From Sphaerotilus sp. (GTDB lineage: Bacteria > Pseudomonadota > Gammaproteobacteria > Burkholderiales > Burkholderiaceae_C), in assembly GCA_013299055.1 (NCBI GenBank), contig JAAFKB010000012.1, positions 1-58,217 of the forward strand: a DNA stretch of 58,217 nt, written 5' to 3'. The first letter of the stretch is position 1. Every line of letters begins with the position of its first letter. Below are positions 9,054 to 23,821 of this stretch, one piece after another. The translations under genes were made by a program, and so were the position numbers. A model generated the notes under the pieces. That model worked only from the letters and a program-made list of their open reading frames with translations, ran no database searches and had not been told where the DNA came from.

Positions 9054-12000
9054 GTGTCGCTGCGCATGCACCTGCCTGCACGTCGCTCCCGCATGCGTGC
9101 CCTCATGGAGCCGCTGGAGCCGCGCATCCTGTATTCGGCGGACCTGGCGGCGGTGGCCGGTCTGGAGGGTGCCGTGTCGCCGCAGCACGAACTGCGTCTG
9201 CTGGACACCCCGGTCAGTGCGGGCACCACCACCACCGCTGAAATCGCCTTCGTCGACCGCAGTCTCCCGCAGGCTGAAACCCTGGTCAGCGGTCTGGTGG
9301 CGCAGCGTGCACAGGGGCGCGCGATCGAGGTCATCACCTTCACCCGCGAGGACGACGGTCTGTCCCTGGTGAGCCAGACACTGGCGCAGCGGCAGGCCGA
9401 GGGCGTGCGCCTTGACGCAGTCCACCTGATCAGCCACGGGCAGGCGGGGGCCGTGCAGCTCGGCTCGGCCACGCTCGACGCCGACAGCCTGCTGCGGCGG
9501 GCGGGCGAGATCGCGGGCTGGAGTGGCGCGCTCGGTGCGCAGGCGGATCTGCTGCTCTACGGCTGCGACGTGGCCGCGCAGGCGAGCGGGCTGTTCCTGG
9601 TCGAGGGGCTGGCGGCGCTCACGGGGGCCGATGTGGCCGCCAGCGATGACCCGACCGGCAGCGCAGCCCTCGGGGGCGACTGGCAGCTGGAGCAGCACGC
9701 AGGGCCGATCGAAACCGCCGTGGCGGTTGGCGTGGCGGTGCAGCAGGACTGGGTCGGCACGCTGGGCAACGAGCTGCCCGTCAACCTGACCACTGGGGGC
9801 AACCAGAACACCAGCGCCGAAACCCGTGGCAGCCAGCAGGCCGTGGCGATGGACGCGGTGGGCAACTACACCGTGGTGTGGACCAGTCCCGAGGGTAGCG
9901 GCGGTGGCAAGGGGGTCTTCGCCCGCACGTTCGCCTTCGATGGCACGCCGCTGACTGGCGAGATCCAGGTCAACACCACCACCGACAAGGACCAGGACAA
10001 TGCCCGCATCGTCGGCGACAGCACGGGTCGGTTCGCCGTGGTCTGGACGAGCAAGGACCAGGACGGCACGGGAGACAGTGTCTACTTCCGCCGCTTCGCC
10101 GCCGACAGCACGGCGTTGACTGGCGAGATTCGCGCCAACGCCAGCAACTCCGGCAACCAGCGCAACGCGGTCATCGCCATGAATGGCAGCAACGGCGACG
10201 TGGTGGTGGCCTGGGAGGGGGATGGGCCGGGCGGGCAGTCGGTCTTCTTCCGCCGGTTCGCACAGGACGGTACGGCGCTGGACAGCGTGGACCGGCTGGT
10301 CGTGGCCGCTGGGAGCTTGAACGCAGAACACGACCCCGCCGTCGCGATGAACGCCAGCGGGCAGTTCGTGGTGGCGTGGGCGATGGGTGACCATGTGTAT
10401 TGCCAGCAGTTCGACAGCGCGGGCGTGGCGTCTGGCAGCCAGGTCCAGATGGACACCAACATTGGTGATGGCATTGGCTCGTCGCCTTCCATCGCCATCG
10501 ATGCGTCAGGTGAATTCATTGGTGTCTACCGCAAGGATGTCGCCAATGTCGGTCTCTGGGTCTGTACCCAGGCGACCTTTTGGGGATCCACCGTCGAGAT
10601 CAGGCAGTCGATTGCTTCTGGAGATGCCACCAGCGGCTCCATTGGCATCGGAGTCGACGGCAGCGCAGTCGTGACCTATCAGATGGCGGGTGATGGTGAC
10701 AAGCTGGGCGTCTATGCACGCAAGCTCGATGGCTCCAAGAGGGTGGAGGGCGACGCCTTCCTGGTCAACCAGACCACGGCCAATGACCAGATGTCGGCCT
10801 CCGTGGCGCTCCATGACATGGACCGCTTTGTCGTCGCCTGGAGCGGAGGTGGTGCGGCCGACAACGACGGTGTGTACGCCCGCACCTTCGCACCCGCCAA
10901 CACGGCCCCCCTGATCACCCTCGCTGGCAGCACCGCCACGGCGGCGACCTCGGTGCCCGAGAACACCACCGCCGTCACCACCGTCGGTGCACACGATGCG
11001 AACTGGCCAGCCCAGACCGTGACCTACACGATCGTGGGCGGGGCGGACCAGGCGAAGTTCGCGCTCGACGGCCAGAGCGGCGCACTGCGTTTCCTGGCGG
11101 CACCCAACTTCGAGAACCCCAGCGACGCGGGTCTGGACAATGTCTATGACGTGGTCGTGCAGGCGAGCGATGGCCTGCTGGGCAGCACGCAGGCGCTGGC
11201 CGTGACCGTCACCGATGTGGACGATCTGGTCCACGCGCTGGCGGACACCGCGACCACCCCTTACCGGACACCCGTGACCGTCGACGTGCTCGCCAACGAC
11301 CAGCGCGGCACCGGTGCGGCGCTGACCGTGCTGGACGCGTCGCAGTCAGCGCATGGCAGTGTCCAGGTGGTCGGCAACCAGGTGGTCTACACCCCGGAGG
11401 CCGGCTTCGTCGGCACCGACACGCTGCGCTACCGTGTTGTCGACGGCAGCGAGGGCCTGCAGACCTTCTGGTCCCTGGACGACACCTTGGGTGGTTCACC
11501 CACGGATCCGGTTTCAGTGGAGGGTGTGGTCGATCAGGCCGCGGCCTTCGATGGGGTCGACGACGCCATGGTCCTGTCCGATGTGAGCTACGGCAGCGAG
11601 TTCACGCTGGCCTTCTGGTTCAAGGTGGCCAGCAACAGCGGCACGGGCTACCAATACCTGTACGCGCACGGAGCAGCAGGCACGCCACACAGCCTGAACG
11701 TCTACCTCATCGAGGATGGCACGACCGTCACCACCCGGAACAACCAGCTGCGCACCGCCCTGGTCGATGGCGACGACAGCGGTACCGCCAGCGCGCTCGC
11801 CTTGCTGGACGTGGACGTGACGGCTGCGGGCCTGGCCGACAACCAGTGGCACCTCTACACCCTGAGCACCCAGGCAGGGGTCGGCGCGTCGGTCTACATC
11901 GACGGGGTGTTCCGCGTCAGCAGCAGCCATGGCGGGAGCGCGCTCACCCCGACCGGCACCGATGTGGTGATTGGTGGCAACTCCACGCTCAGTGCGACGC

Positions 12001-15000
12001 GCTTCCACTCTGGCGCACTCGACGACATCCAGCTCTACCAGCGGCGCTTGGGCGGTGCGGAAGTGGCCAACCTGGTGGAGGGTCCGGGCGACATCGCCAC
12101 CGTGACCGTCAATGTCACGCCGGTCAACGACCATGCGCCGGTGATCACCTCGGACGGTGGCCTTGGCACCGCCACGCTGAACCTGCCCGAGAACACCATG
12201 GTGGTGACCACCGTGGTGGCCAGCGACGCCGATGTCGGTGGCCCGGCGCTGGTCTACACCCTCGTCGGCGGAGAAGACCAGGCGCTGTTCAGTCTCGACA
12301 GTGCCAGCGGCGTCCTGCGCTTCCTGGCCGCACCGGATGCCGAGGCACCAGCCGATGCCGGAGCGGACAACGTCTGCTACGTGGAGGTGCAGGTGAGCGA
12401 CGGGGTCCATGTCGACACGCAGTCCATCCGCGTGCAGGTCACGGACGTGAACGAGCACGCCATCACCCTGGTCACCGACGCCGACCCCGTGCTCGACGAG
12501 GTGGACGAAAACGCGGCGGTCGGTACCCTCATTGGCGTGACTGGCCGAGCGCGTGATGCGGACTGGAGCCACAGCACCATCGTCTACGCACTGGACGATT
12601 CGGCGGGCGGGCGCTTTGCCATCGACCGTGACACCGGGGTCGTCACGGTGGCGGCGGCAGGGCTGCTGGATGCGGAAAGCGCCATCCTGCACGCCATCGA
12701 CGTGCGCGCGACCTCCAGCGATGGAAGCACCCAGGTCCAGCGCCATGTGGTCACCGTGCGCGACCTCGACGAGTTCGACGTGTCTGTGCCGGGCGATGCG
12801 GATGGCACCCGTGACACCGTGCGCGAAGACGCCACGCCCGGCACACCCGTCGGGATCGCTGCACTGGCCCGTGACGATGACGTCGGCAACAGCACGATCA
12901 CCTATGCGCTCAGCGACGACGCGGGCGGACGCTTCGCGATCGATGCCACCAGCGGTGTCGTCACGTTGATCGGCGTGCTCGATGCGGAGGTGACACTGGC
13001 GCACACCATCGTCGTGCAAGCCCGCTCCACCGATGGCAGCGTGAGCAGCCAGAGCTTCACGGTGTCGGTGCAGGACGTGAACGAACGGGACATCAGCGCG
13101 GTCAGCGATCTCGATGCAGCGGCCGAGACGGTGCGCGAGGACGTGGCGGTCGGCACGGCGGTGGGCTTCCAGGCGCAGGCGGTGGATGGCGACGTGTCGG
13201 CCAGCACGGTGACGTACACGCTGGACGACACGCCGGATGCGCGCTTCTTCCAGATCGACTCCGCGACGGGTGTGCTGCGGGTGGCGCAGGCGCTGGACGC
13301 CGAGGAGACGCTGAGCCACACGGTGGTGGTGCGGGCCACGTCGGCTGACGGCAGCTCCACGATCCGCAGCGTGGCGGTGTCGGTGCAGGACGTGGACGAG
13401 TTCGATGTCACGGTTCCGGTCGATGCCCTCGCCGACCCCGACGTGGTGAACGACAACGCCAACCCCGGCACCGCCGTCGGCATCGTGGCCTTGGCGCGTG
13501 ACACCGACACCAGCCTCGCCCGGATCACCTATTTCCTGGCGGATTCGGCGGGTGGACGCTTCGACATCGACGCGGACACCGGGGTGGTCACGCTGGCCCG
13601 CAGCATCACCGACGACGGCGACAGCACCCAGACCCTCGTGGTGCAGGCCACCTCGGCCGACGGCAGTGTCGCGACCCAGACGATGACCGTCACGGTGAAC
13701 CGCACCAATCTGCATGCCCCCGTGATCCGATCCGATGGTGGCGGCGACACCGCGGCGCTGGTGGTGGCGGAAGGCACGGGTGGCGTGATCACCACCCTGG
13801 AGGCCACCGATGCCGATGTGTCGCGCCTGCCGCGGACCTACCAGATCGTCGGAGGCGCGGATGCCGCACGCTTCGCGCTGGACGTGACCACGGGCACCGT
13901 GCGTTTTGTGACGGTACCGGATGCGGAGACGCCCCTGGATGTCGGGGCCGACAACCAGTACGAGGTCATCGTGCAGGCCAGCGATGGCACCTTCACCGAC
14001 ACGCAGGCGCTGACCGTGGCGGTGCGCGATGTCAACGAATTTGCGCTCGCCGCAGTGGCCGATGTGGACACGGCAGCCGACCAGGTGCACGAGAACGCGG
14101 CCATCGGCACCACCGTGGGAGTCCAGGTGCTGGCGGTGGACCGTGACGCCACGGACAACGCCCCCACCTACACGCTGGACGACTCCGCGGCCGGGCGTTT
14201 CACGGTCGATGTCCGCACGGGGGTCGTGACGGTGGCGGATCCGAGCCGGCTCGACGCCGAGACCGCGCAACAGCACGTCCTGGTCGTGCGCGCCACCTCC
14301 GCCGACGGCAGTGCGACCACGCGCACGCTGGTCGTCGCGGTCCTGGATGTCGATGAATCGCCGGTCGGTGCCGTCGTGGACACCGATGCCCGAGCCGACA
14401 GCGTGCGCGAGGATGACCCGATCGGCACGGTGGTCGGCCTGACCGCCCAGGCACTGGATCCCGACCACACCACCAGCACCATCCTCTACACGCTCGATGA
14501 CGACGCGGACGGACGTTTCGTGATCGACGCCAGTTCGGGCCTGATCACCCTGGCCAGGCGCCTGGACGCGGAGACCGCCTTGCAGCATGACATCGTCGTG
14601 CGTGCCCGGTCTGCCGATGGCAGCACGCAGACCGCGTGGTTCACGCTCGCCGTGCGCGATGTCGATGAATTCGACGTGGCCGCCATCGGCGACGGTGATG
14701 GCGATCCGGCAGACGCCGTGGCCGCGGAAAACGCCGTGGTCGGCACACCGGTCGGGATCACGGCGCAGGCCCTGGATGCGGACGCCACCACCCACGCCAT
14801 CACCTACACCCTGGACAGCTCCGCGGGCGGACGGTTCTCGATCGACGCCACGACGGGTGTGGTCCGGGTGGCGGGACCGCTGGACGCGGAGACTGCCCTC
14901 GCGCACACCCTGGTCGTGCGGGCGACTTCGCAGGACGGCAGCACCCACACGCAGGTCCACACCGTGGCCGTGGCGGATGTGGACGAGTTTGACCTGGTGG

Positions 15001-18000
15001 CCATGGCCGACATGGACAGCACGGCCAACACCGTGCAGGAAAGCGCCACCCTCGGCACGCCGGTCGGCTTGCGCGTGCAGTCGGTGGACGCGGACGTGAC
15101 GATGCAGGTGGTCCGCTATGCGCTGGTGGACAGTGCGGGCGGGCGCTTTGCCGTGGACGTCGACACGGGTGTGGTGACGGTGGCGGGTCCGCTCGACGCC
15201 GAAACGGCGCAGACCCACACCCTGGTCGTCGAGGCCCGCTCGGCCGATGGCAGCCGCTGGACCGAGTCCTATCAAATCCGGGTGGAGGATGTGGACGAGT
15301 TCGACCTCCTTGCTCTCACCGACGGCGATGGTGCCGTGGACGCCGTGGCCGAGGATGCCGCAGTGGGCACACCGGTCGGCCTGCGTGCGCACGCGGTGGA
15401 CGCGGACATCACCCCGCTGGGCATCACCTACACGCTGGACGATGCGGCGCAGGGGCGCTTCACGGTCGACGCCGCGACGGGCACCGTGACCCTGGCGCGC
15501 ACTGTGCTGGAGGAGGGCATCGCCGCGCACCGGATCGTGCTGCGGGCCACGTCGGGCGATGGCAGCACGGTGACGGCGGCGTTCGTGGTGGCCGTGCTGC
15601 CTGTCAACGGGCAGGTGCCGGTGATCGTGTCCGACGGTGGCGCCGACCGTGCGACGCTCGACATCGCCGAAGGGCAGACGGCGGTGACGCAGGTGCGGGC
15701 GCGCGACGCCGATCTGCCCGCCGAGACCCTGCGCTACGCGATCGTCGGGGGGGCCGATGCGGCGGCGTTCTCGCTCGATGCGACCACGGGAGGCTTGCGC
15801 TTCGTGGTCGCACCGGATGCCGAGGTGCCCGGTGACCAGGACCGCGACAACGGCTACGACGTGACCGTGCAGGTCAGCGATGGCCTGCACACCGACGAGC
15901 AGGCGCTGCACATCGCCGTGCAGCCCCGCAACGACAACGCCCCGGTGGTCACCAGCGGTGGCGGCGGGGCGGCGGTGGTCCTGGCGGTGGACGAGAATGT
16001 GCTGGAGATCACGCAGGCGCAGGCCCGCGACGCGGATGTGCCCGCCGAGGCACTGGTCTGGCGCCTGGCCGACGGAGCCGATGCTGCGCTGTTCACCCTC
16101 GACGCGGACACGGGCGTGCTGCGCTGGCGCACGGCCCCTGACCACGAGCAACCGCTGGATGCGGACGGTGATGGTGTCTATGTGCTGACCCTGCAGGTCC
16201 GCGACGGACTGCACACCACGTCGCAGTCGCTGGCCGTGGTGGTGCGTGACGTGGATGAAGCGCCACGCCTGGACAGGGCCTCGCTCACTCTCGCCGAGGG
16301 CAGCTCTGGCGTGCCAGTGCTGCGGTCCTGGGATGCGGACACCCCTGCGACGGCCCGGGTCTACACGGTGCAGGTGCTGACGGGTGGCCAGTTCGAGCAC
16401 GTCCGCGCGCCTGGGGTGGCGGTCACGCGCTTCACCCAGGCCGAGGTGGACGCAGCCGACCTCCGCTTCGTCGCCGATGGTGGCGAGGCGGCACCCGTGG
16501 TGCGGCTGGTGCTGTCGGATGGCCGCACGGCGCTGGAGCCGGCGGCGCTGCAGGTGGTCTTCACGCCGGTCAACGATGCCCCGGAGTCTGCGGACGTGTC
16601 GCTGGCGGCGATGGACGAGGATGCCCCGCTGGTCCTCACGGCCGACGAACTGCTGGCCGGTATCCGCGATGCCGACGGCGATGTCCTCGCCGTGACCGCG
16701 CTGCGGCTCGTGGCTGGCGAGGGCACGCTCACCGGTCTGGGCGGCGGGCGCTGGCGCTTCGATCCGGCCGCGGACTGGCATGGCACCGCCACGTTCGCCG
16801 CCGAGGTCGGAGACGGACAGGCGACCACCACCCTGATGGCCCGCCTGCCTGTGCGCGCCGTCAACGATGCCCCCCGGTGGCTCGACCCGGATGGCACGCC
16901 GGGAGCGGCCGTCCGGACGATCGAGCTGGTGGAGAACACCGTGGCCGTGACCACCGTGGTGGTGGCCGATCCCGATGGCGCCACGGTGCTGCGCTACGCC
17001 GTGGCCGGCGGGGCGGATGCGGCGCTGTTCCAGATCGACGCGGCCACGGGTGCACTGTCCTTGCGTGTGCAGCCCGACAGCGAACAACCCGCCGATGCCG
17101 ACCAGGATGGCCGCTACGAGGTCACGGTCGAGGTCAGCGATGGTGAGCTGACCGTCCAGCAGGCGTTGCAGATCCAGGTGACGAACGTCGACGAGGCGCC
17201 CCTGGTGCGCCGCAACGTGCTGCTGCTGACCGACGACACCGTCACGCTGGTGCTGCAGGCCAGCGATCCCGACACACCGGCGACGGCGCTGGTCTACCGG
17301 GTCGAGACCGTCGAGGGCGGGCAGTTCGAGCGTGCCTCGGCACCTGGCATGGCCGTGCAGGTCTTCACGCAGGCGGAGCTGGATGCGGCCGAGGTGGTGT
17401 GGGTGGCTTCGGCCGGACGGGCCTCCGCACTGTTCGCACTGCGGCTGAGCGATGGGCAGTCGGACATTCTGGTCAGCTCTCCGGCCTTGGAGCGCCAGCA
17501 GGAGCGCCTGGCTCCGTCTCCCACGGCACTGCGCTCCGATGTTTCCGCCGAGAACGAGGGCCAGCACAAGGAGACCGCCACTGACCGTGCAGCCCTGGCC
17601 ACCGTGACAGCCAACAAGACCACGGCCACCGAGCTGGCCCCGTCCGCGCCGCTGACTGCCGACGATGGCGGGTTGGGGTTGGGCCGCACGGGCGATGGCA
17701 CGGGCACGGGCACGGGCACGGGCACGGGCACGGGCACGGGCACGGGCACGGGCACGGCTCGGGGGCAGGTGTCTGACGCGGTGGCCGTGGCGGTGCGCTC
17801 CGTCGCGACGCGCGCTGCCGCGGCGGTACAGGCGGAAATGCCCCATCTGGTTCTCGATCTGGATCTGCTCTCGGACACGACCCAGGCGCAGCGTTCGCTG
17901 GTGGGTGACCAGTACCCGTGGAGTTCACGCTCTGGCGCATCGCTGGTCGAACAGATGGACCGGCTGCGCCAGGAAGTGGCCGAGGCCCGGCAGACCGGTG

Positions 18001-18289
18001 TGCTCTCGCTGGCGTCCACCGCGCTGGTGTCGACGGGCCTGTCGGTCGGCTACGTGGTCTGGCTGGTGCGCGGCGGCGTGCTGATGACCAGCCTGATGTC
18101 GGCCGTGCCCGCCTGGGCGGGCATGGACCCCCTGCCGGTGCTGGCCGAGATGGGGCGCGGAGACGGAGATGGCGGAGACGATGACACCCCCGACGACCCG
18201 ATCGAGAAGCTCTTCAGCAAGGCCCGCCGGCTGCTGGTGCGGCCTGAGCTGCCGCCGCAGCCGTCTGTCGGCGGACCGGAGATCCCCCC

Positions 18290-18299
<10 letters not shown>
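9054..18299 (+). CDS. Giant LEPR-XLL / DUF4347 / LamG / cadherin-repeat surface protein
   Basis: 3081 residues. The basic N terminus carries LEPRILYSAD at residues 21-30, the LEPR-XLL sorting-type motif. DUF4347 follows (about 62-232, with LISHGQAGAVQLG and LLLYGCDVA). Next come beta-propeller-like repeats of the VVWTS...GVFARTF kind (240-620), a cadherin-like domain, a VLANDQRG/VVYTPEAGFVGTDTLRY module, and a LamG/concanavalin domain (about 800-1000). Some fifteen further cadherin-like repeats (DxDE, TYTLDDSAGGRF, TGVVTVA, LDAETA) then lead to a (Gly-Thr)10 tract. The C terminus is a hydrophobic hairpin (VSTGLSVGYVVWLVRGGVLM...VPAWAGMDPLPVL) followed by an Asp-rich, then basic tail. No RTX nonapeptides and no classical signal peptide are visible. 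It is probably a Ca2+-binding, very long adhesin. GTG 9054, ATG 9066 or ATG 9093 are possible starts; none has a clear ribosome site. Confidence 0.85.
12466..15603 (+). repeat. Nine tandem ~310-bp cadherin-like repeats inside the giant surface protein
   Basis: Units recur at about 12466, 12775, 13084, 13396, then (after a longer divergent cadherin unit at 13708-14035) at 14035, 14344, 14662, 14980 and 15294. Each encodes about 104 residues with the order VxED/ENAxxGTPVG, ALDxD, TYTLDDSAGGRF, DxxTGVVTVA, LDAETAxxHTLVVRATSxDGS and a closing DVDEFD. The protein identity between units is high enough to read by eye. Repeats of this kind can change in number by recombination without shifting the frame. 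Confidence 0.85.
17697..17756 (+). repeat. Ten perfect copies of GGCACG in coding sequence
   Basis: A hexanucleotide microsatellite in the 3' part of the giant surface-protein gene encodes (Gly-Thr)10. It lies just before the region leading to the C-terminal hydrophobic hairpin. The unit is a multiple of three, so slippage would change linker length but not the frame. Confidence 0.97.
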
Positions 18300-20824
<2,525 letters not shown>

Positions 20825-20834
20825 GAACCCACGC

Positions 20835-22604
20835 ATGTCTGCACCGCACACGCTCCCCGCCCTGCCGGCCCCCACGCTGTCCGACGTGACGCTGATGATG
20901 GTCGACGATGAGCCGATGATGACCGACGTGGCCCAGGCGTACCTGGAGGACGCCGGCTACACCCGCTTCGTGGCCGTCCACGACCCGCGGCTCGCACTGG
21001 AAATCGCCCGCACCCAGCGCCCCGGCCTGATCCTGCTCGACCTGATGATGCCCGAGCTGAACGGCTTCGACCTGCTGCAGCTCATCCGCCAGGACGAGCG
21101 GCTGCGCTACACGCCAGTCATCGTGCTGACGGCGGCCAGCGACCCCGCCAGCAAGCTGCGCGCGCTGGAGCTGGGCGCCACCGAGTTCCTGTCCAAGCCC
21201 GTGGACGCCAGCGAGCTGAAGATCCGCGTGCGCAACAGCCTGGCCTTCAAGGTCTACCAGGACCGGCTCGCCAACGACGATCCGCTCACCGGCCTGCCCA
21301 ACCGGCGTGTCTTCGTCGAGCAGCTCAAGGCCGGCCTCGTGCGCGCCCGTTACAGCCGCGGCACGCTGGCGCTGCTGCACCTCAACCTCGACCGCTTCCG
21401 CCAGATCAACGACACCCTGGGCCATGGCACCGGCGACGTGCTGCTGGCGGCGGTGGCCGAGCGGCTGCGCCAGACCACCCGTGCCACGCACAGCCTGCTG
21501 GGCCAGCGGCTGGGCGATGCACCCTTCCTCGCCCGGCTGGGCGGCGACGAGTTCGCGTTGCTCATGCCCGACATTCCCTCGCCGGACGCGGCCGGGCGGG
21601 TCTCGCGGCAGGTGCTCGATGCCCTGTCGCTGAAGTTCCAGGTCGATGGCCAGGACGTGTACCTCACCCCCAGCATCGGCATCTCCATCTTCCCCGACGA
21701 TGGCGTCGACGATGCCTCGCTGCTGCGCAACGCTGGCGTGGCGATGCAGCACGTCAAGGCCAGCGGGCGCAACGGCGTCGAGTTCTACAGCGAGAAGATC
21801 AACACCGTCTCGGTCGAGCGGCTGCTGCTGGAGACGCAGCTGCGCGGGGCCATCGAGCGCGACGAGCTGGTGCTGCACTACCAGCCCAAGGTCGACCTGC
21901 GCACCGGCAACATCGTCGGCGCCGAAGCCCTGCTGCGCTGGCAGCACCCGGAGATGGGGCTGGTGCCACCGGGCCGTTTCATCCCGATCGCCGAGGAGTG
22001 CGGCCTGATCGTGGAGATCGGCGAATGGGTCATCCAGCGCGCCTGCGCCCAGCTCGCGCAGTGGCGGCGCGAACACCGGCTGGCCGTGCGCGTGTCGGTG
22101 AACGTGGCGCGGCACAGCGTCGTCTCGGGCACGCTGCTCCAGTCCACGCAGGACGCGCTGCAGCGCCACCGTGTCCCGGCGCGCCAGCTCGTGCTCGAAC
22201 TCACCGAGAGCATGCTCATGGACCGCGTGGACACGACCGCCGCCAAGCTGCACGCCCTGCGCGCCCTCGGCGTGGAGCTGTCGATCGACGATTTCGGCAC
22301 CGGCTACTCCTCGATGAGCTACCTCAAGCAGTTCCCGGTGCAGGAGCTGAAGATCGACCGCTCCTTCGTCAAGGGCACGCCGACCGACCGCACCGACACC
22401 GCCATCGTGCGGGCGCTGGTGGTGCTGGGCCACAGCCTGGGCATGCGCGTGGTCGCCGAAGGGGTGGAGACCGAAGACCAGCGCGCGGCGATGCAGGCGC
22501 TGCACTGTGACTGCTACCAGGGCTTCCTGTGCAGCCCGGCGCTGCCGGCCGAGCAGTTCATCGCCAAGGTGCGCGAGGTCAACGGGACGCCGGCGCTCGT
22601 CTGA
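20835..22604 (+). CDS. Response regulator with GGDEF and EAL domains (c-di-GMP turnover)
   Basis: 589 residues. REC (MMVDDEPMMTDVAQAYLEDAG, phospho-Asp in LLDLMMPELNGFDLL, Lys in LSKPVDASELK) is followed by a GGDEF domain with intact ARLGGDEFALLMPD and an EAL domain with intact GAEALLRWQHPE and DDFGTGYSSMSYLKQF. Both catalytic signatures are complete, so synthesis and breakdown of c-di-GMP are both formally possible. The ATG at 20835 was chosen over an upstream in-frame one at 20790 because it lies just past the kinase stop and directly precedes the REC domain. It is the last gene of the adhesin operon and is presumably phosphorylated by the hybrid kinase. Confidence 0.92.
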   Translation: MSAPHTLPALPAPTLSDVTLMMVDDEPMMTDVAQAYLEDAGYTRFVAVHDPRLALEIARTQRPGLILLDLMMPELNGFDLLQLIRQDERLRYTPVIVLTAASDPASKLRALELGATEFLSKPVDASELKIRVRNSLAFKVYQDRLANDDPLTGLPNRRVFVEQLKAGLVRARYSRGTLALLHLNLDRFRQINDTLGHGTGDVLLAAVAERLRQTTRATHSLLGQRLGDAPFLARLGGDEFALLMPDIPSPDAAGRVSRQVLDALSLKFQVDGQDVYLTPSIGISIFPDDGVDDASLLRNAGVAMQHVKASGRNGVEFYSEKINTVSVERLLLETQLRGAIERDELVLHYQPKVDLRTGNIVGAEALLRWQHPEMGLVPPGRFIPIAEECGLIVEIGEWVIQRACAQLAQWRREHRLAVRVSVNVARHSVVSGTLLQSTQDALQRHRVPARQLVLELTESMLMDRVDTTAAKLHALRALGVELSIDDFGTGYSSMSYLKQFPVQELKIDRSFVKGTPTDRTDTAIVRALVVLGHSLGMRVVAEGVETEDQRAAMQALHCDCYQGFLCSPALPAEQFIAKVREVNGTPALV

Positions 22605-22621
22605 GCGGGCCACGGCAGGTT

Positions 22622-22643
22622 AATATCATTGTTTAATGATATT
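22622..22643. promoter_or_regulatory. Palindromic operator AATATC-N10-GATATT (candidate SoxR box 1)
   Basis: A perfect 9-bp inverted repeat (AATATCATT / AATGATATT) with a 4-nt centre lies 22 bp before the MBL hydrolase start. The same outer hexamers at the same spacing recur before other sulfur genes in the window. ArsR-type SoxR repressors bind such AT-rich dyads. The assignment to the ArsR protein at 23877 is inference. Confidence 0.7.
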
Positions 22644-22664
22644 TTGGTCTGCCGGAGCGATGAC

Positions 22665-23699
22665 ATGACAAATCCCTTGGTGCCTGCCCGCCGTGCGGCG
22701 CTGCGCCGGCTGGGCCTGGGCCTCGGTGGCGTGTTGGGGGCGGGGCTGGCGGCCGTGCCCGAGGTGGGCGTGCTGGCGGCGCAGGTGGGCGACTTCGTGC
22801 TCGGCCCGCCCGTGGCGGACGTGGCGCCGCGCCAGCTCAGCCCGCACGTCTGGCTGGTCTACGCCCGCGACGGTTTCCCCACGCCCGAGAACCGCGGCCT
22901 GATGGCCAGCATCGTCTTCGTCGTCACCTCGGCAGGCGTGGTCGTGCTGGACTCCGGCGCCTCGCTGCAGATCGGCGAGATGGCGATCCGCATGGTCCGC
23001 ACGGTGACGCCGAAGCCGGTGGTCGCCGTCTTCAACAGCCACTACCACGGCGACCACTGGCTGGGCAACCACGCCTTCACCCGCACCTTCGGCCCCGACC
23101 TGCCCATCCACGCGCTGCCGCACACGATCGCGCAGATCCGTGGCACCGAAGGCAGCATCTGGCGCACGCTGATGGAACGCTGGACCAACCAGGCCACCGC
23201 CGGCACCGAGATCGTCGTGCCCAACCGCCCGGTGACGCCCGGCGAGCGGCTGCGCTTCGGCGATGTCACGCTGGTCATGCACCACCACGGCACGGCGCAC
23301 ACCCCGTCCGACCTGTGCGTGCAGGTGGTCGAGGACGGCGTCACCCACGTCGGCGACATCGCCATGACCAACCGCATCGCCAACCTGGACGACGGTTCCT
23401 ACCCCGGCACCTTGCGCTACTACGCCGCGATGCAGGCCCGCACCGGCCCGCAGCTCTGGGTGCCCGGCCATGGCGAGCCGACGCGCGACCTGCTCGACAC
23501 CTACGGACGCTTTCTCGCTGGCATCTGGGAGCCGTGTGTGCAGGCAGTCCAGGATGGCCGGGACGAAGCCGAAGCCAAGGCGATGGTGCTGCGCGATCCC
23601 CGCGTGGCCGCCCGTGCCGCGACGATGGCGGGCTTCGACCGCAACATCGGCAAGTACGTCAGCCTGGCCTTTCTGGAAGCGGAGAAAGAGGCGTTCTAG
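22665..23699 (+). CDS. Periplasmic metallo-beta-lactamase-fold hydrolase (SoxH-like)
   Basis: 344 residues. An Arg-rich, Ala/Gly-rich N terminus (PARRAALRRLGLGLGGVLGAGLAAV) suggests an export signal, possibly Tat-type. The zinc signature NSHYHGDHWLGN places His126, His128, Asp130 and His131. Further ligand regions are HHHGTAHTPSDLCV, THVGDIA and VPGHGEPT. It belongs to the MBL-fold group found as SoxH in sox clusters and as the 'quinoprotein relay' hydrolases; the substrate is not established. The ATG at 22665 follows GGAG at an ideal distance. It lies immediately downstream of a palindromic operator and upstream of the ArsR regulator. Confidence 0.8.
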   Translation: MTNPLVPARRAALRRLGLGLGGVLGAGLAAVPEVGVLAAQVGDFVLGPPVADVAPRQLSPHVWLVYARDGFPTPENRGLMASIVFVVTSAGVVVLDSGASLQIGEMAIRMVRTVTPKPVVAVFNSHYHGDHWLGNHAFTRTFGPDLPIHALPHTIAQIRGTEGSIWRTLMERWTNQATAGTEIVVPNRPVTPGERLRFGDVTLVMHHHGTAHTPSDLCVQVVEDGVTHVGDIAMTNRIANLDDGSYPGTLRYYAAMQARTGPQLWVPGHGEPTRDLLDTYGRFLAGIWEPCVQAVQDGRDEAEAKAMVLRDPRVAARAATMAGFDRNIGKYVSLAFLEAEKEAF

Positions 23700-23821
23700 C
23701 GTGCAGGAGCGCAGTCTGCGCGCCGACGCCTTGATCCAGATCATGCGGACTGTCGCGTGTCCGCCCGATTTCGGCGCAGGTCTCCGTGTTTCTACCAAGG
23801 TCCGGGTCTCGCAAACTTCAT

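Noticed and set aside
17697..17756. Considered as a CRISPR-like or RTX-type repeat
   Set aside because: The units are contiguous hexamers with no spacers, and the encoded Gly-Thr tract does not match the RTX nonapeptide GGxGxDxxx.
11514..17846. A 2110-codon open frame on the minus strand opposite the giant surface-protein gene
   Set aside because: It mirrors the cadherin-repeat codons of the plus strand, has no recognisable domain and is rich in His, Arg and Gly as expected from an antisense frame in high-GC DNA.
23709..23721. GCGCA-GTC-TGCGC hairpin after the MBL hydrolase gene as a terminator
   Set aside because: Only a 5-bp stem with no T run; too weak to list.
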